Shown: one piece after another, positions 1-10,198 of the stretch | Numbering within the stretch: the stretch's first letter is position 1 | Layout of the letters: every line of letters starts with the position of its first letter | Source: Cryomorphaceae bacterium | GTDB lineage: Bacteria > Bacteroidota > Bacteroidia > Flavobacteriales_D > Crocinitomicaceae | Length of the DNA stretch: 32,861 nt | Assembly (NCBI GenBank): GCA_021300505.1 | Contig: JAJTDQ010000017.1 | Span: 1-32,861 of the forward strand | Direction of reading: 5' to 3' | Notes under the pieces: generated by a model | What the model saw: only the letters and a program-made list of their open reading frames with translations | What the model was told of the DNA's origin: nothing | Database searches by the model: none | Position numbers and translations under genes: made by a program

Positions 1-50
1 TTCAACTCTATATCCGAAGATTTTACTCTATTTACTACTTGTGCTGCCAT
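1..50 (-). CDS. rpsE: 30S ribosomal protein S5 (uS5), 5' fragment
   Basis: Only the first 16 complete codons are in the window. They read MAAQVVNRVKSSDIEL from an ATG at 50-48, and the rest lies beyond the left edge. The start sits 3 nt after the rplR stop, the position rpsE occupies in every spc operon. The basic N-terminus ending in SSDIEL fits Bacteroidota S5. The fragment is too short for a domain call, so the assignment rests on operon position plus this N-terminal pattern. Confidence 0.85.
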   Translation of the reverse strand, partial: MAAQVVNRVKSSDIEL

Positions 51-53
51 TTC

Positions 54-407
54 TTAAAATTTAAGTCCACCTTCTCTTGCTGAGTCGGCCAACGATTTAA
101 CTCTACCGTGGTACAAATATCCATTGCGATCAAACACAACGGTCTCGATTCCAGCTTTTAATGCTTTTTCTGCTACTTCCTTACCAACAACTGATGCTTG
201 GTTGCTTTTGCTTCCATTTTCAGCTGCTTTGTTTTTGTAAGAACCAGCGGATGCTAGCGTTACTCCATTCACATCATCGATCAACTGAGCGTAGATCTGT
301 TTGTTACTGCGGAATACCGACAAGCGAGGCACCTTTGAAGTACCAGAAATTTTCTTTCTGATTCTTCTTTTAATTTTTGCTCTTCTGTTTAATTTACTGA
401 ATGCCAT
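54..407 (-). CDS. rplR: 50S ribosomal protein L18 (uL18)
   Basis: This 117-residue protein is the 5S rRNA-binding component of the central protuberance. It has the basic N-terminus ([16 protein letters not shown]), the '[14 protein letters not shown]' strand and the C-terminal '[17 protein letters not shown]' typical of L18, at the usual family length. It lies between rplF (12 nt gap) and rpsE (3 nt gap), the standard spc order. No promoter is visible in front of it, so it should be co-transcribed from the rpsL promoter. Confidence 0.97.
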   Translation of the reverse strand: MAFSKLNRRAKIKRRIRKKISGTSKVPRLSVFRSNKQIYAQLIDDVNGVTLASAGSYKNKAAENGSKSNQASVVGKEVAEKALKAGIETVVFDRNGYLYHGRVKSLADSAREGGLKF

Positions 408-419
408 AACTATTAAGAA

Positions 420-974
420 TTATTTTTTACCTGCAGATTTACCAGCTTTTCTTCTGATTTCTTCTCCTACGAATCGAATACCTTTTCCTTTGTACGGTTC
501 TGGTTTACGAAGGGAACGAATTTTGGCAGCGACCTGGCCCAAGAGTTGTTTGTCGTACGATTCCAACGTTACAACAGGTGCCTTACCCTTTTGGGTGTCT
601 GCAGATACCTTAATTTCTGTCGGGAGTTCTAAAATAATCGCGTGAGAGTAACCCAATGCTAATTCCAACTGTTGTCCAGTTGCTGTTGCACGGTAACCTA
701 CACCGATAATTTCTAACTCCTTCTTGTACCCTTCTGAAACGCCTACAACCATATTTTGTACAAGCGCACGGTATAAACCATGCTTTGCACGAATGGATGG
801 GGCATCTGATTCGCGGCTGAAAGTGATTTCAGACCCTTCAATGTGCATTGCTACTCCTTCGCTAAACTCTTGAGACAATTCACCTTTAGGTCCTTTCACG
901 GTAACTACATTACCGGTCACCTTTACATCTACACCACTCGGGATGTTAACTGGGGATTTACCTATCCTTGACAT
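420..974 (-). CDS. rplF: 50S ribosomal protein L6 (uL6)
   Basis: This 184-residue protein binds 23S rRNA near the factor-binding (GTPase-associated) region. It starts MSRIGKSPVNIPSGV, carries 'GVGYRA' mid-protein and ends with the conserved 'EPYKGKGIRFVGEEIRRKAGK' region. That C-terminal block contacts 23S rRNA in this family. The lysine-rich tail makes it a few residues longer than typical forms. It sits between rpsH (17 nt upstream) and rplR (12 nt downstream), the canonical order. Confidence 0.97.
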   Translation of the reverse strand: MSRIGKSPVNIPSGVDVKVTGNVVTVKGPKGELSQEFSEGVAMHIEGSEITFSRESDAPSIRAKHGLYRALVQNMVVGVSEGYKKELEIIGVGYRATATGQQLELALGYSHAIILELPTEIKVSADTQKGKAPVVTLESYDKQLLGQVAAKIRSLRKPEPYKGKGIRFVGEEIRRKAGKSAGKK

Positions 975-991
975 TTCAAATTTACTTAAGA

Positions 992-1390
992 TTAATACAC
1001 GTAGCAGAGAACCTCTCCACCTACGTTTTGTTTTCTTGCTTCTTTATCCGTAATTACGCCTTTAGAAGTAGAGACGATTGCGATACCTAGACCATTCAAT
1101 ACGCGTGGCATTTCTGCTGAACCGCTATATTTTCTAAGTCCTGGACGAGAAGCTCTTTCGAGTTTCGTGATTGCCGGAACTTTTGTTGAATGGTTGTACT
1201 TCAAAGCGATCTTGATGACACCTTGTTTTCCGTCTTCTTCAAATTTATAATTCGTGATGTACCCTTGATCGAATAGAATTTGCGTCATTGCACGTTTCGT
1301 ATTCGAGCTTGGAATTTCTACCATTTTCAACCCAGCTGAACTTGCGTTACGGATGCGGGTTAGAAAATCTGCAATTGGATCAGTATTCAT
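992..1390 (-). CDS. rpsH: 30S ribosomal protein S8 (uS8)
   Basis: This 132-residue primary 16S-binding protein of the central domain begins [16 protein letters not shown]. It ends with the family signature '[20 protein letters not shown]' and 'GGEVLCYVY'. In other bacteria S8 also binds spc-operon mRNA as a translational repressor, but no matching mRNA site was identified here. It lies 18 nt after rpsN and 17 nt before rplF. Confidence 0.97.
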   Translation of the reverse strand: MNTDPIADFLTRIRNASSAGLKMVEIPSSNTKRAMTQILFDQGYITNYKFEEDGKQGVIKIALKYNHSTKVPAITKLERASRPGLRKYSGSAEMPRVLNGLGIAIVSTSKGVITDKEARKQNVGGEVLCYVY

Positions 1391-1408
1391 AATTGTCTTT
1401 AATATTCG

Positions 1409-1723
1409 TTACCAACTTGCTTTTTTCACTCCTGGGATTTTTCCAGCAAGTGCCATTTCACGGAAAGTCACCCTTGATATTCCGAATTTACGCATGTATC
1501 CACGCGGACGACCTGTCAATCCACAGCGATTGTGCACGCGGACTTTAGATGAGTTCGCTGGCATTTTTTGTAGCGCCATCATAGCGTCCCACTTTGCTGC
1601 CTGAACTTCATCTGATGTCGAAGTCGATTTAAGGACCTTTGTCAGCTCCTCACGCTTTTTAGCATAACGGGCAACCAACTTTTCTCTTTTGCGCTCACGC
1701 GCTTTCATTGATTCTTTAGCCAT
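1409..1723 (-). CDS. rpsN: 30S ribosomal protein S14 (uS14), zinc-free form
   Basis: This 104-residue protein of the 30S head starts [16 protein letters not shown]. Its C-terminal core is '[21 protein letters not shown]' followed by '[18 protein letters not shown]'. The CxxC pairs of the zinc-binding form are absent, so this is the C-minus type. At 104 residues it is nearer the long form (about 101 in E. coli) than the roughly 89-residue S14 I recall from many flavobacteria. The extra length lies around residues 30-50. It is 5 nt downstream of rplE. Confidence 0.97.
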   Translation of the reverse strand: MAKESMKARERKREKLVARYAKKREELTKVLKSTSTSDEVQAAKWDAMMALQKMPANSSKVRVHNRCGLTGRPRGYMRKFGISRVTFREMALAGKIPGVKKASW

Positions 1724-1728
1724 TTCCT

Positions 1729-2280
1729 TTATTTTTTAATGAATGGGAATCCGAATGCATCAAGAAGCGCTTTCGCTTCCTCATCACTTTCTGCTGATGT
1801 CACAAACGTGATATCCATTCCAAGAATGCGGTTTACCTTGTCAATATCAATTTCCGGGAAAATGATATGTTCTTTGATCCCGAGGTTGAAGTTTCCACGT
1901 CCATCAAATCCTTTCGGATTGATTCCACGGAAATCTCGTGTTCTCGGCAATGCTACAGCGAGCAAACGATCAAGGAAATCATACATTTTATCTCCACGAA
2001 GCGTTACTTTAGTTCCAATCGGCATTCCTTTTCTTAATTTGAAATTGGAAATATCCTTTTTAGAAATTGTAGTAATTGCTTTTTGTCCGGCGATCTTTGA
2101 AAGATCAGCAACCGCACTTTCGATTAGTTTCTTGTCGGCAACGGCATCTCCCATTCCCTGGCTCAAAACAATCTTTTTTAGTTTAGGCACACGCATAACG
2201 GTCTTGTACCCGAACTTTTCAGTCAATGTCGGAATGATTTCCGCACTGTACTTTTCCTTAAGTCTTGGTGAATAACTCAT
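1729..2280 (-). CDS. rplE: 50S ribosomal protein L5 (uL5)
   Basis: This 183-residue 5S rRNA-binding protein of the central protuberance contacts P-site tRNA. Visible signatures are '[16 protein letters not shown]' near the N-terminus, '[19 protein letters not shown]' and '[12 protein letters not shown]', in family order. Its ATG overlaps the rplX stop by one base (TAATG at 2282-2278), implying translational coupling to L24. Confidence 0.97.
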   Translation of the reverse strand: MSYSPRLKEKYSAEIIPTLTEKFGYKTVMRVPKLKKIVLSQGMGDAVADKKLIESAVADLSKIAGQKAITTISKKDISNFKLRKGMPIGTKVTLRGDKMYDFLDRLLAVALPRTRDFRGINPKGFDGRGNFNLGIKEHIIFPEIDIDKVNRILGMDITFVTSAESDEEAKALLDAFGFPFIKK

Positions 2281-2597
2281 TACTTGATCTCCTCTCCTGT
2301 CTTTTTAGAATAACGAACTAATTTTCCTTTCGCATCAGCTTTGCGTCCTGTGCGTGATGCTGTTCCATTCGCTACAACCATCAAGTTAGAAACATGAATT
2401 GTTCCTTCTTTCTCAATGATTCCACCTTGTGGATCTGCTGCACTTGGTTTCGCGTGCTTCTTTACGAGGTTCACACCACCTACTGTGGCGCGAGACTTTT
2501 TGCGATCGATCATGAGGACTTGTCCTTCTTGACCTTTTGATTCACCGCTAATAACCTTCACGGTGTCGCCAACTTTAATGTGTAATTTCTGTTGCAT
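2280..2597 (-). CDS. rplX: 50S ribosomal protein L24 (uL24)
   Basis: This 105-residue assembly-initiator protein of the large subunit has the KOW motif near the N-terminus ('[16 protein letters not shown]'), followed by '[14 protein letters not shown]' and '[16 protein letters not shown]'. It is the expected family length. The stop codon shares one base with the rplE start (TAATG). The gap from rplN is 12 nt. Confidence 0.97.
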   Translation of the reverse strand: MQQKLHIKVGDTVKVISGESKGQEGQVLMIDRKKSRATVGGVNLVKKHAKPSAADPQGGIIEKEGTIHVSNLMVVANGTASRTGRKADAKGKLVRYSKKTGEEIK

Positions 2598-2609
2598 GAC
2601 GTCCTTCTT

Positions 2610-2978
2610 TTAAAGTACTTCGGGAGCAAGTGAAACAATCTTCATGTAGTTATTCTCACGAAGTTCACGCGCTACTGGTCCGAAGATACGGGTTCCACGC
2701 ATTTCGCCAGCCTGGTTAAGGATCACACATGCGTTATCATCGAAACGGATGTAAGAACCATCAGGTCGACGGACTTCTTTTCTTGTTCTAACTACGACAG
2801 CCTTGGCTACCGAACCTTTTTTCACGGCACCAGCGGGCATTGCGCTCTTGACAGCAACTACGATTTTGTCGCCAACAGAAGCATAGCGGCGTCTAGTTCC
2901 TCCGAGTACACGGATCACTAACACCTCTTTTGCTCCAGAGTTGTCTGCTACTGCAAGTCTTGATTCTGTTTGTATCAT
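2610..2978 (-). CDS. rplN: 50S ribosomal protein L14 (uL14)
   Basis: This 122-residue protein matches the almost invariant bacterial L14 length. It opens [20 protein letters not shown] and contains '[21 protein letters not shown]' and '[13 protein letters not shown]'. L14 sits at the subunit interface and forms bridges to 16S rRNA. It lies 9 nt after rpsQ and 12 nt before rplX. Confidence 0.98.
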   Translation of the reverse strand: MIQTESRLAVADNSGAKEVLVIRVLGGTRRRYASVGDKIVVAVKSAMPAGAVKKGSVAKAVVVRTRKEVRRPDGSYIRFDDNACVILNQAGEMRGTRIFGPVARELRENNYMKIVSLAPEVL

Positions 2979-2987
2979 TACTAAAAG

Positions 2988-3245
2988 TTATTTAGCTCGT
3001 TCAACAATTTCAACTAGTCTCCAGTTCTTTGATTTACTCAACGGTCGTGTTTCCATGATCTTTACAGTATCACCGATGTTACAATCGTTGTTCTCATCAT
3101 GAGCTACAAACTTTGTCGTTTTCTTTACGAACTTTCCATACTTCGGGTGTTTTACCTTACGTTCTACAGCTACCACAATTGATTTCTGCATTTTATCGCT
3201 GGTAACAACCCCGATTCGTTCTTTTCTTAAATTACGCTTTTCCAT
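2988..3245 (-). CDS. rpsQ: 30S ribosomal protein S17 (uS17)
   Basis: This 85-residue OB-fold primary 16S-binding protein contains '[20 protein letters not shown]' and '[20 protein letters not shown]'. The '[23 protein letters not shown]' segment is the classic S17 signature. It is preceded by a 30-nt spacer after rpmC, the largest gap in the whole cluster. That spacer contains no recognisable -7 box. Confidence 0.97.
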   Translation of the reverse strand: MEKRNLRKERIGVVTSDKMQKSIVVAVERKVKHPKYGKFVKKTTKFVAHDENNDCNIGDTVKIMETRPLSKSKNWRLVEIVERAK

Positions 3246-3275
3246 TTCAAGCTAATTTCGTTTTTAAACAAGCAA

Positions 3276-3470
3276 CTAAGCCTGTGCTTCACGTTTGGTC
3301 AATTCAGTTTTCAATCGAGCCACCGTCTTTCTTACCATACGGATTTGGATCGGATTTTCCATCGGAGCTACTCCATGTGTCAATTTCATTTTCGTCAATT
3401 GACTAGAGAAATCTGCGATTCTGCTCTTCAGATCTTCCACTGAAAGTTTTGTGATTTCTTGCTGCTTCAT
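3276..3470 (-). CDS. rpmC: 50S ribosomal protein L29 (uL29)
   Basis: This 64-residue helical hairpin protein sits at the polypeptide exit tunnel, next to L23. It has 'MKQQEITKLSVEDLKSRI' and the conserved second helix 'NPIQIRMVRKTVARLKTELTKRE'. It lies 6 nt downstream of rplP in canonical S10-operon order. The size is typical for L29. Confidence 0.95.
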   Translation of the reverse strand: MKQQEITKLSVEDLKSRIADFSSQLTKMKLTHGVAPMENPIQIRMVRKTVARLKTELTKREAQA

Positions 3471-3476
3471 TTTCGT

Positions 3477-3905
3477 TTATTTTCCTGGTATAACATAATC
3501 GTTGCGCACAACGAATTTGCATTTCACCGGTAACTTTTGAGCTGCCAAACGCATTGCTTCTTTTGCAATTTCGTATGGTACACCGTCCGCTTCAAACATG
3601 ATGCGACCTGGTTTCACTACCGCTACCCAGTGACTTGGAGCCCCTTTACCTTTACCCATTCGGACTTCAGCCGGCTTTGAGGTTACCGGTTTGTCCGGGA
3701 AGATACGGATCCACACTTTTCCTTCACGCTTCATGTATCTGGTTACGGCGATACGTGAAGCTTCAATCTGGCGTGATGTGATCCATCCTGGCTCCAATGT
3801 TTTGAGACCAAAAGATCCGAAAGCGATGGTGCTACCTCTTTGAGCTTCACCTCTGTTTCTTCCTTTTTGAACTCTTCTAAATTTGGTTCTTTTTGGCTGT
3901 AACAT
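3477..3905 (-). CDS. rplP: 50S ribosomal protein L16 (uL16)
   Basis: This 142-residue protein near the A-site and peptidyl-transferase region begins [19 protein letters not shown]. It carries '[20 protein letters not shown]', '[16 protein letters not shown]' and '[19 protein letters not shown]', all strongly conserved in L16. It is 24 nt downstream of rpsC. The 149-residue track ORF overlapping rplP and rpsC is a frame shadow. Confidence 0.98.
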   Translation of the reverse strand: MLQPKRTKFRRVQKGRNRGEAQRGSTIAFGSFGLKTLEPGWITSRQIEASRIAVTRYMKREGKVWIRIFPDKPVTSKPAEVRMGKGKGAPSHWVAVVKPGRIMFEADGVPYEIAKEAMRLAAQKLPVKCKFVVRNDYVIPGK

Positions 3906-3929
3906 CTTCTACAAATTTTACTGTCCTTC

Positions 3930-4661
3930 TTACTTTTTCTTTCTCTTTGCAGCCATAGGTTTGCGTGCTCCCGAAGGACCAGCTCCTGGTTTTGCTGCAG
4001 AAGCAGACATTCCGACATTTGGTGACAAGTCACGTTTACCGTAAACTTCTCCCTTACAGATCCACACTTTGATACCAATGCGGCCGTAAGTTGTATGCGC
4101 TTCGGAAATCGCATAGTCGATGTCAGCTCTGAACGTATGTAACGGAGTACGTCCATCCTTGTACATCTCTGTACGAGCCATCTCTGCACCATTCAAACGT
4201 CCAGAAATCTTAACTTTGATTCCTTCAGCTCCCATGCGCATTGTGCTCGCAATTGCCATTTTAATGGCACGTCTGAACGAGATACGCGCCTCAAGCTGAC
4301 GAGCAATTCCGTCTGCCACTAAGCGTGCATCCAACTCTGGACGCTTTACTTCGAAGATGTTGATTTGAATCTCTTTCTTCGTAAGTTTTTTCAATTCTTC
4401 TTTAAGCTTATCTACCTCTTGACCACCTTTACCGATAATCACTCCCGGACGTGCCGTGTTGATTGTTACAGTAACCAGTTTAAGGGTGCGCTCAATAATA
4501 ATTTTTGAGATGCTCGCGCGTGACAATCTAGCATTCAAATACTTGCGGATTTGATCATCTTCAACGATCTTATCTCTGTAGCTGCCTTTGTCAAACCAAT
4601 TCGATTCCCATCCGAAAATGAACCCGAGTCTGTTTCCTATTGGATTTGTTTTTTGTCCCAT
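3930..4661 (-). CDS. rpsC: 30S ribosomal protein S3 (uS3)
   Basis: This 243-residue protein of the 30S head forms part of the mRNA entry tunnel. The N-terminus is [23 protein letters not shown] domain near residues 60-80 carries the GxxG loop 'IIGKGG', and the C-terminal S3 domain includes '[20 protein letters not shown]'. The extreme C-terminus is a short Ala/Gly/Pro stretch ending in lysines (AAKRKKK). It lies 9 nt after rplV. Confidence 0.98.
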   Translation of the reverse strand: MGQKTNPIGNRLGFIFGWESNWFDKGSYRDKIVEDDQIRKYLNARLSRASISKIIIERTLKLVTVTINTARPGVIIGKGGQEVDKLKEELKKLTKKEIQINIFEVKRPELDARLVADGIARQLEARISFRRAIKMAIASTMRMGAEGIKVKISGRLNGAEMARTEMYKDGRTPLHTFRADIDYAISEAHTTYGRIGIKVWICKGEVYGKRDLSPNVGMSASAAKPGAGPSGARKPMAAKRKKK

Positions 4662-4670
4662 TTCTATTCC

Positions 4671-5066
4671 TTATTTAGAACCATCAACAACTATGGTCAC
4701 GTGATTCGATCTTTTTCTAATTCTGTGTGCACGGCCTTGTGGAGCTGCTTGAATTCTCTTCAGCATGCTACCTCCGCCCACTTCAATAGACTTCACGATC
4801 AATTTCTCATCCTCGATGCTCTTACCTTCGTTTTTCTGTTCCCAGTTAGCGATGGCAGAACGCAACAATTTAGCGAGACTTGTTGACGCATTCTTAGCAT
4901 TATGTTGCAATATGTTCAGAGCCTTATTCACTTCTACTCCCCTTACAAGATCTGCAACTAATCTCATCTTTCTTGGAGCGATCGGAGAATCATTTAGACG
5001 TGCAAACGCAATCGTCTTATTCATCTCTTTGATCAAATCTGCTCTTTCTCTCTTTCTAGCACCCAT
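4671..5066 (-). CDS. rplV: 50S ribosomal protein L22 (uL22)
   Basis: This 131-residue protein extends a beta-hairpin into the exit tunnel. The core has '[21 protein letters not shown]' and the conserved C-terminal '[20 protein letters not shown]'. The N-terminal ~18 residues ([18 protein letters not shown]) are a basic extension before the fold. The hairpin is intact, with no sign of macrolide-type deletions in the '[17 protein letters not shown]' part. It is 16 nt downstream of rpsS. Confidence 0.97.
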   Translation of the reverse strand: MGARKRERADLIKEMNKTIAFARLNDSPIAPRKMRLVADLVRGVEVNKALNILQHNAKNASTSLAKLLRSAIANWEQKNEGKSIEDEKLIVKSIEVGGGSMLKRIQAAPQGRAHRIRKRSNHVTIVVDGSK

Positions 5067-5082
5067 TACTTTGCTATTTTAA

Positions 5083-5361
5083 TTATCTTTTTTTGTCTTT
5101 TTTATTCCCACCGTGACCACGGAAGTTACGTGTTGGAGAAAATTCACCCAACTTGTGACCAACCATGTTTTCTGTTACGAATACAGGAATAAACTTATTA
5201 CCATTGTGTACTGCGAAAGTCAGTCCCACAAAGTCTGGCGTAATTGTAGAAGCACGTGACCAAGTTTTGATAACTGCTTTACTGCTAGAGGCCTGTGCAT
5301 CATCCACTCGCTTCATTAGTTTGTAATGAACAAACGGTGGTTTTTTCAACGAACGACTCAT
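5083..5361 (-). CDS. rpsS: 30S ribosomal protein S19 (uS19)
   Basis: This 92-residue protein of the 30S head contacts S13. It begins [15 protein letters not shown] and ends with the invariant region '[22 protein letters not shown]' plus a lysine-rich tail. It lies 6 nt after rplB and 16 nt before rplV in canonical S10 order. The length is typical. Confidence 0.98.
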   Translation of the reverse strand: MSRSLKKPPFVHYKLMKRVDDAQASSSKAVIKTWSRASTITPDFVGLTFAVHNGNKFIPVFVTENMVGHKLGEFSPTRNFRGHGGNKKDKKR

Positions 5362-5367
5362 ATCTTA

Positions 5368-6192
5368 TTATTTTTTTCTTCTTTCGATGATGAACTTATC
5401 TGAATATTTCTTCTTGTCACGTGTCTTGTAACCCTTAGCAGGCATACCATTACGTGAGCGTGGGTGTCCACCGGCGTTACGGCCCTCACCACCACCCATC
5501 GGGTGATCTACTGGGTTCATCACCACACCACGAACTCGTGGACGGCGACCCAACCAGCGTGAGCGTCCTGCTTTACCAGAAACAACCAAGTTGTGTTCAG
5601 CGTTCGACACCGAACCGATCGTTGCGAGACATGTCGTCAAGATCATACGTGTTTCACCTGAAGGCATCTTGATAATCGCATAACGACCATCACGTGCATT
5701 CAATTGAGCGTAAGTTCCTGCACCACGTGCAATAGCACCACCTTTCCCTGGCTTCAATTCGATATTGTGAATCACAGTACCTAGTGGTACGTCGCTCAGG
5801 AAAAGTGCATTTCCAACATTCGGAGCTGCATTTTTTCCAGATACAACTGTATCTCCCACTTTCAATCCGCTTGGAGCGATGATGTAGCGCTTTTCTCCAT
5901 CTGCATAGTACAACAAAGCGATGTGAGCTGTACGATTTGGATCGTACTCAATCGACTTTACTGTTGCAGGGATTTCGTGCTTATCGCGCTTGAAATCGAT
6001 GATGCGGTACTTTTGCTTGTGACCACCACCGATATAACGCATGGTCATACGACCATCATTGTTACGACCACCTGACTTCTTCTTGCTGGCAACCAAACTC
6101 TTTTCTGGAGAGCTTGCTGTTACCTCTGAATAGTCGCTGATGACCTTGTGTCTTTGCCCTGGAGTAATAGGCTTGAATTTTTTAAGACTCAT
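5368..6192 (-). CDS. rplB: 50S ribosomal protein L2 (uL2)
   Basis: This 274-residue protein is needed for subunit association and for structuring the peptidyl-transferase centre. The N-terminal RNA-binding domain has '[19 protein letters not shown]'. The C-terminal region reads '[19 protein letters not shown]' and retains the histidine corresponding to E. coli His229 (VDHP). The Met after that Pro replaces the second His of proteobacterial L2, which I associate with Bacteroidota. It is 11 nt after rplW. Confidence 0.98.
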   Translation of the reverse strand: MSLKKFKPITPGQRHKVISDYSEVTASSPEKSLVASKKKSGGRNNDGRMTMRYIGGGHKQKYRIIDFKRDKHEIPATVKSIEYDPNRTAHIALLYYADGEKRYIIAPSGLKVGDTVVSGKNAAPNVGNALFLSDVPLGTVIHNIELKPGKGGAIARGAGTYAQLNARDGRYAIIKMPSGETRMILTTCLATIGSVSNAEHNLVVSGKAGRSRWLGRRPRVRGVVMNPVDHPMGGGEGRNAGGHPRSRNGMPAKGYKTRDKKKYSDKFIIERRKK

Positions 6193-6203
6193 TTGTCAGC
6201 TGC

Positions 6204-6503
6204 TTAAAAATTAGTAAATAAATCAATCGTCTCTCCATCTGCAACCGTTACCACAGCTTTTTTCCATTGCTTGCTTGGTTGCTCAACGATACCTTTGTTC
6301 GTAAACTTAACAGAGGATTTTCCACCGCCATAATTCATTGTACGCACTTCAGTAATACTGACTCCATACAATTTCTCGACGGCATTTTTGATCTCGATTT
6401 TGTTAGCTGAACGGTCTACAGCAAAAGTAAAACGGTTACGTTTCTCACTTGCTACTGTTGCTTTCTCAGTAATAATCGGTTTTTTGATAATTGTTCTCAT
6501 CAT
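6204..6503 (-). CDS. rplW: 50S ribosomal protein L23 (uL23)
   Basis: This protein of about 99 residues sits at the exit tunnel mouth and docks trigger factor and SRP. It contains 'IIKKPIITEKATVASEKRNRFTFAVD', the L23 core 'KIEIKNAVEKLYGVSITEVRTMN' and a short C-terminal strand. The ORF track begins at TTG 6506. Two tandem ATGs follow at 6503 and 6500, and I chose the first; 6500 is equally possible. The gene starts almost directly after the rplD stop (TAA TTG ATG ATG), suggesting coupling. Confidence 0.95.
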   Translation of the reverse strand: MMRTIIKKPIITEKATVASEKRNRFTFAVDRSANKIEIKNAVEKLYGVSITEVRTMNYGGGKSSVKFTNKGIVEQPSKQWKKAVVTVADGETIDLFTNF

Positions 6504-6506
6504 CAA

Positions 6507-7133
6507 TTAGTTTAATATCTTTTCGATCACTTCGATTGAACTTTCAGCCAGAACTACTTTTTTCGCGTTCAACACATCGTATGTGTTCACAGAGTCAGCG
6601 GTTACGACTTTCACGCGTCCAAGGTTACGTGAAGACAGATAAACATTGTCATTTTTTTCTCCAAGCACCATCAATACCTTCTCATTCGTAAGGTTCAATG
6701 CTGCCAACATTGCTTTGAAATCTTTCGTTTTCGCAGCGTCAAATTTCGGATCTTCCAAAATTAGGATTGAATCATTCTGAGCTTTGTAAGAGAATGCCGA
6801 CTTACGAGCCAGACGCTTCAATTTTACATTTAGCTTGAAATGATAGTTGCGTGGTTTTGGTCCGAAAATACGACCACCACCTACACGTGTACCAGACTTC
6901 ACACTACCTGCACGAGCTCCTCCTGTTCCTTTTTGTTTTTTCAACTTTTTGGTTGATCCGGAGATTTCAGCGCGCTCTTTTGATTTGTGAGTCCCTTGAC
7001 GACGGTTCGCCAAGTGTTGTTTCACATCCAAATAGATTGCGTGATCGTTTGGTTCAATTCCAAAAACTGTTTCTGAAAGCGTAACTTTCTTCGAAGTTGC
7101 TTTTCCTTTCGCGTCAAATACCTTTACTTCCAT
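6507..7133 (-). CDS. rplD: 50S ribosomal protein L4 (uL4)
   Basis: This 208-residue protein has a loop that lines the exit tunnel. The basic extended-loop region is visible as '[20 protein letters not shown]' followed by '[20 protein letters not shown]', then an alpha/beta domain with '[20 protein letters not shown]'. The track starts at GTG 7136, but an ATG at 7133 overlaps the rplC stop by one base (TGATG), so I take 7133. L4 represses its operon in E. coli; no such leader is identified here. Confidence 0.96.
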   Translation of the reverse strand: MEVKVFDAKGKATSKKVTLSETVFGIEPNDHAIYLDVKQHLANRRQGTHKSKERAEISGSTKKLKKQKGTGGARAGSVKSGTRVGGGRIFGPKPRNYHFKLNVKLKRLARKSAFSYKAQNDSILILEDPKFDAAKTKDFKAMLAALNLTNEKVLMVLGEKNDNVYLSSRNLGRVKVVTADSVNTYDVLNAKKVVLAESSIEVIEKILN

Positions 7134-7747
7134 CACTTCACAATTGTTACGGTTGAACCTTTAGAACCAGGGATTGATCCTTTTACAACGATCAAATTCT
7201 TATCAGCTAGTACTTTAAGCACTACCAAGTTTTCCATTACGATGCGCTTGTTCCCCATCTGACCCGCCATGCGCATTCCTTTGAATACACGTGCAGGATA
7301 TGAACATGCTCCAATTGAACCTGGCGCACGAAGACGGTTGTGCTGACCGTGAGTTGATTGACCAACACCACCGAAGCCATGTCGTCTTACCACCCCTTGG
7401 AAACCTTTACCTTTCGAAGTTCCTACTACACTAACGAACTCACCTTCCTCGAAGAGCTCAACGTTAATGCTATCACCGAGATTTACGTTATCAAAACCTT
7501 TAAACTCAACCAACTTCGACTTTGGCGAAGTGTTGGCCTTTTTAAAGTGACCTTTCAATGCGTTTGGCGTATTTTTCTCCTTGCGGTCGCCAAACCCCAA
7601 TTGAACGGCATCGTAACCATCTCTGTCTTGCGTCTTCACCTGAGTGACAACGCAAGGACCAGCTTCTATCACCGTGCATGGCAATGCTTTACCCTCGGCA
7701 CTGTAGATGCTAGTCATTCCGACTTTTCTACCAATAATTCCTGGCAT
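7133..7747 (-). CDS. rplC: 50S ribosomal protein L3 (uL3)
   Basis: This 204-residue early-assembly protein reaches toward the peptidyl-transferase centre. It begins [20 protein letters not shown] and has the L3 signature '[19 protein letters not shown]' and '[19 protein letters not shown]' (written [16 protein letters not shown] in the sequence). A further conserved piece is 'MAGQMGNKR'. The C-terminus '[15 protein letters not shown]' is conserved. It lies 17 nt after rpsJ and shares one base with the rplD start. Confidence 0.97.
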   Translation of the reverse strand: MPGIIGRKVGMTSIYSAEGKALPCTVIEAGPCVVTQVKTQDRDGYDAVQLGFGDRKEKNTPNALKGHFKKANTSPKSKLVEFKGFDNVNLGDSINVELFEEGEFVSVVGTSKGKGFQGVVRRHGFGGVGQSTHGQHNRLRAPGSIGACSYPARVFKGMRMAGQMGNKRIVMENLVVLKVLADKNLIVVKGSIPGSKGSTVTIVK

Positions 7748-7764
7748 ATTTTACTTTTTATGGA

Positions 7765-8073
7765 TTAAACAACTTTGATTTCTACGTCAACACCGCTTGG
7801 CAATTCCAAACGCATGAGCGCATCAACAGTCTTAGAAGAAGAGCTGTAGATATCGAGCAAACGCTTGTATGCGCAAAGCTCAAACTGCTCACGTGCTTTC
7901 TTGTTCACGTGTGGTGACTTCAATACAGTGTAAATTCTTTTGTGTGTAGGCAATGGAATTGGTCCGCTTACTACTGCACCTGTTGACTTCACTGTTTTCA
8001 CGATCTTCTCTGCTGACTTATCAACGAGGTTGTGATCGTATGACTTCAATTTTATTCTGATTTTCTGACTCAT
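7765..8073 (-). CDS. rpsJ: 30S ribosomal protein S10 (uS10)
   Basis: This 102-residue protein of the 30S head is also the NusE antitermination factor. It shows '[20 protein letters not shown]', '[20 protein letters not shown]' and '[12 protein letters not shown]'. It follows fusA by only 14 nt; the tuf gene that separates fusA from rpsJ in E. coli-type clusters is absent. No promoter of the TAnnTTTG type is evident in that gap, so the S10 part appears to depend on upstream transcription. Confidence 0.97.
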   Translation of the reverse strand: MSQKIRIKLKSYDHNLVDKSAEKIVKTVKSTGAVVSGPIPLPTHKRIYTVLKSPHVNKKAREQFELCAYKRLLDIYSSSSKTVDALMRLELPSGVDVEIKVV

Positions 8074-8087
8074 CTGAATTGTAATTT

Positions 8088-10193
8088 TTATGCTGTTACT
8101 TTACCGCTTGCTTTCGCTACTACATCATCTGCTACGTTCTTTGGAGCCTCTGCATAGTGAGAGAATTCCATTGAAGAACTTGCACGACCTGAAGACAACG
8201 TACGAAGTTGTGTTACATATCCGAACATTTCCGAAAGTGGAACATCGGCTTTAACTACCTTAGAACCTGCACGGTCATCCATTCCACGAATCACACCACG
8301 ACGACGGTTCAAGTCACCTACGATATCACCCATGTTTTCTTCTGGAGTAACCACTTCCATCTTCATGATTGGCTCAAGAAGGATTGGACGTGCATTTTTC
8401 AATGCTGCACGGTATGCCATTTTCGCACACAATTCGAAAGACAATGAATCTGAATCGACTGCGTGGAATGAACCATCCAACAATTCAACTTTCATTGCTT
8501 CAATTTGGAAGCCAGCCAAGACACCATTTTTCATTGATTCCTTGAATCCTTTCTCTACTGAAGGGATAAATTCACGAGGAATGTTACCACCTTTCACAGA
8601 GTTCACGAACTCAAGACCTTTTTTCGCTTCATCCTCTTGCGGAGAAATTTTAACAACGATATCGGCAAATTTACCACGACCACCCGATTGTTTTTTGTAC
8701 ACTTCACGGTGATCAATTGTTGCTGTAATGTTCTCACGGTAAGATACCTGTGGAGCTCCTTGGTTTACTTCAACCTTGAACTCACGCTTCAAACGGTCAA
8801 CGATAATCTCCAAGTGAAGCTCACCCATTCCAGAGATAATTGTTTGTCCAGTTTCTTCGTCAGTATTCACACGGAATGTTGGATCTTCTTCAGCAAGTTT
8901 GTTCAACCCAATACCCAATTTATCTTGATCCGCTTGAGTTTTAGGCTCAATTGCGATACCGATAACCGGCTCAGGAAAGTTCATCGACTCAAGAACGATT
9001 GGTGCATTTTCAGCACACAATGTATCTCCTGTACGAATATCTTTAAATCCAACCAACGCACCGATATCTCCAGCACCAAGCTCATCAATTTGATTTTGCT
9101 TATTCGCGTGCATTTGGAAGATACGAGAGATACGCTCTTTGTTGTTTGTACGTGTGTTCAAAACATAAGAACCTGCAGGCAATTTACCTGAGTACGCACG
9201 TGTAAAGCACAAACGACCTACGAAAGGATCTGTTGCAATTTTAAATGCCAAACCTGCAAACGGCTCATCATAAGATGGCTGACGCGTGATAGGCTCATCT
9301 GTCTTAGGATTGATTCCTGTGATTGCCTCGATATCCAATGGTGAAGGAAGAATCTCCATTACCATGTCCAACATTGCTTGTACCCCTTTGTTTTTGAAAG
9401 AAGAACCACACATCATTGGGACTACTTTACCAGAAATAGTCGCTTGACGCAATGCATCAAGAATTTCTCTTTCTGTCAATGAGTTCTCATCTTCGAAGAA
9501 TTTCTCCATCAAGCTCTCATCGAATTCAGCAACCGCCTCCAACAATTCGCTGCGCAACTTACGTGCGTCGTCGATAATGTCAGCAGGGATTTCAACTTCT
9601 TTAAACGTCATTCCTTGGTCAGCGTCGTTCCAAACGATACCTCTCCAATTGATCAAGTCAACAACACCTTTGAAATTATCTTCTTCACCGATGTTGATTT
9701 GAAGTGGCAATGCATGACTACCCAACATTTCTTTCACTTGCTTACAAACATTCAAGAAGTCAGCACCCTGACGGTCCATTTTGTTTACAAACCCGATACG
9801 TGGAACATTGTAGTTATTCGCCAAACGCCAGTTTGTTTCAGATTGTGGTTCAACACCATCAACCGCAGAGAACAAGAATACCAATCCATCCAATACACGC
9901 AATGAACGATTCACCTCAACGGTGAAGTCAACGTGTCCTGGGGTATCGATAATGTTGATGTGGTATTTTGTACCACGGTAGTTCCAGCTCACTGTAGTCG
10001 CCGCTGAAGTAATGGTAATACCACGCTCCTGCTCTTGCTCCATCCAGTCCATTGTTGCACCACCCTCGTGTACCTCACCAATTTTGTGGTTTACACCCGA
10101 GTAATACAAAATACGCTCAGTGGTAGTCGTTTTACCTGCATCAATGTGAGCAGCGATACCAATGTTACGTGTGTATTTAAGATCTCTTGACAT
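8088..10193 (-). CDS. fusA: Elongation factor G
   Basis: This 701-residue translocation GTPase moves tRNA and mRNA through the ribosome. The G domain has G1 '[13 protein letters not shown]' (about residues 15-27), switch II/G3 'DTPGHVDFT' and G4 'NKMD'. It is followed by domain II, the 'GMGELHLEI' segment of domain III, and domains IV-V with 'GRGKFADI' and '[11 protein letters not shown]'. Length and motifs are canonical and complete. It lies between rpsG (5 nt) and rpsJ (14 nt). The motifs fit the housekeeping enzyme rather than a ribosome-protection paralogue. Confidence 0.98.
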   Translation of the reverse strand: MSRDLKYTRNIGIAAHIDAGKTTTTERILYYSGVNHKIGEVHEGGATMDWMEQEQERGITITSAATTVSWNYRGTKYHINIIDTPGHVDFTVEVNRSLRVLDGLVFLFSAVDGVEPQSETNWRLANNYNVPRIGFVNKMDRQGADFLNVCKQVKEMLGSHALPLQINIGEEDNFKGVVDLINWRGIVWNDADQGMTFKEVEIPADIIDDARKLRSELLEAVAEFDESLMEKFFEDENSLTEREILDALRQATISGKVVPMMCGSSFKNKGVQAMLDMVMEILPSPLDIEAITGINPKTDEPITRQPSYDEPFAGLAFKIATDPFVGRLCFTRAYSGKLPAGSYVLNTRTNNKERISRIFQMHANKQNQIDELGAGDIGALVGFKDIRTGDTLCAENAPIVLESMNFPEPVIGIAIEPKTQADQDKLGIGLNKLAEEDPTFRVNTDEETGQTIISGMGELHLEIIVDRLKREFKVEVNQGAPQVSYRENITATIDHREVYKKQSGGRGKFADIVVKISPQEDEAKKGLEFVNSVKGGNIPREFIPSVEKGFKESMKNGVLAGFQIEAMKVELLDGSFHAVDSDSLSFELCAKMAYRAALKNARPILLEPIMKMEVVTPEENMGDIVGDLNRRRGVIRGMDDRAGSKVVKADVPLSEMFGYVTQLRTLSSGRASSSMEFSHYAEAPKNVADDVVAKASGKVTA

Positions 10194-10198
10194 ACTGA

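Noticed and set aside
1739-2275. 178-residue plus-strand ORF opposite rplE
   Set aside because: It mirrors the rplE coding region exactly and has low-complexity composition, so it is an antisense shadow.
3743-4192. 149-residue minus-strand ORF overlapping rpsC and rplP
   Set aside because: It covers real ribosomal protein genes in another frame, has no recognisable motif, and would conflict with two certain genes.
8208-9191. Series of plus-strand ORFs (up to 184 residues) opposite fusA
   Set aside because: They are antisense shadows of EF-G with no start-site context or conserved motifs. Long antisense ORFs are common opposite highly expressed genes with biased codon use.
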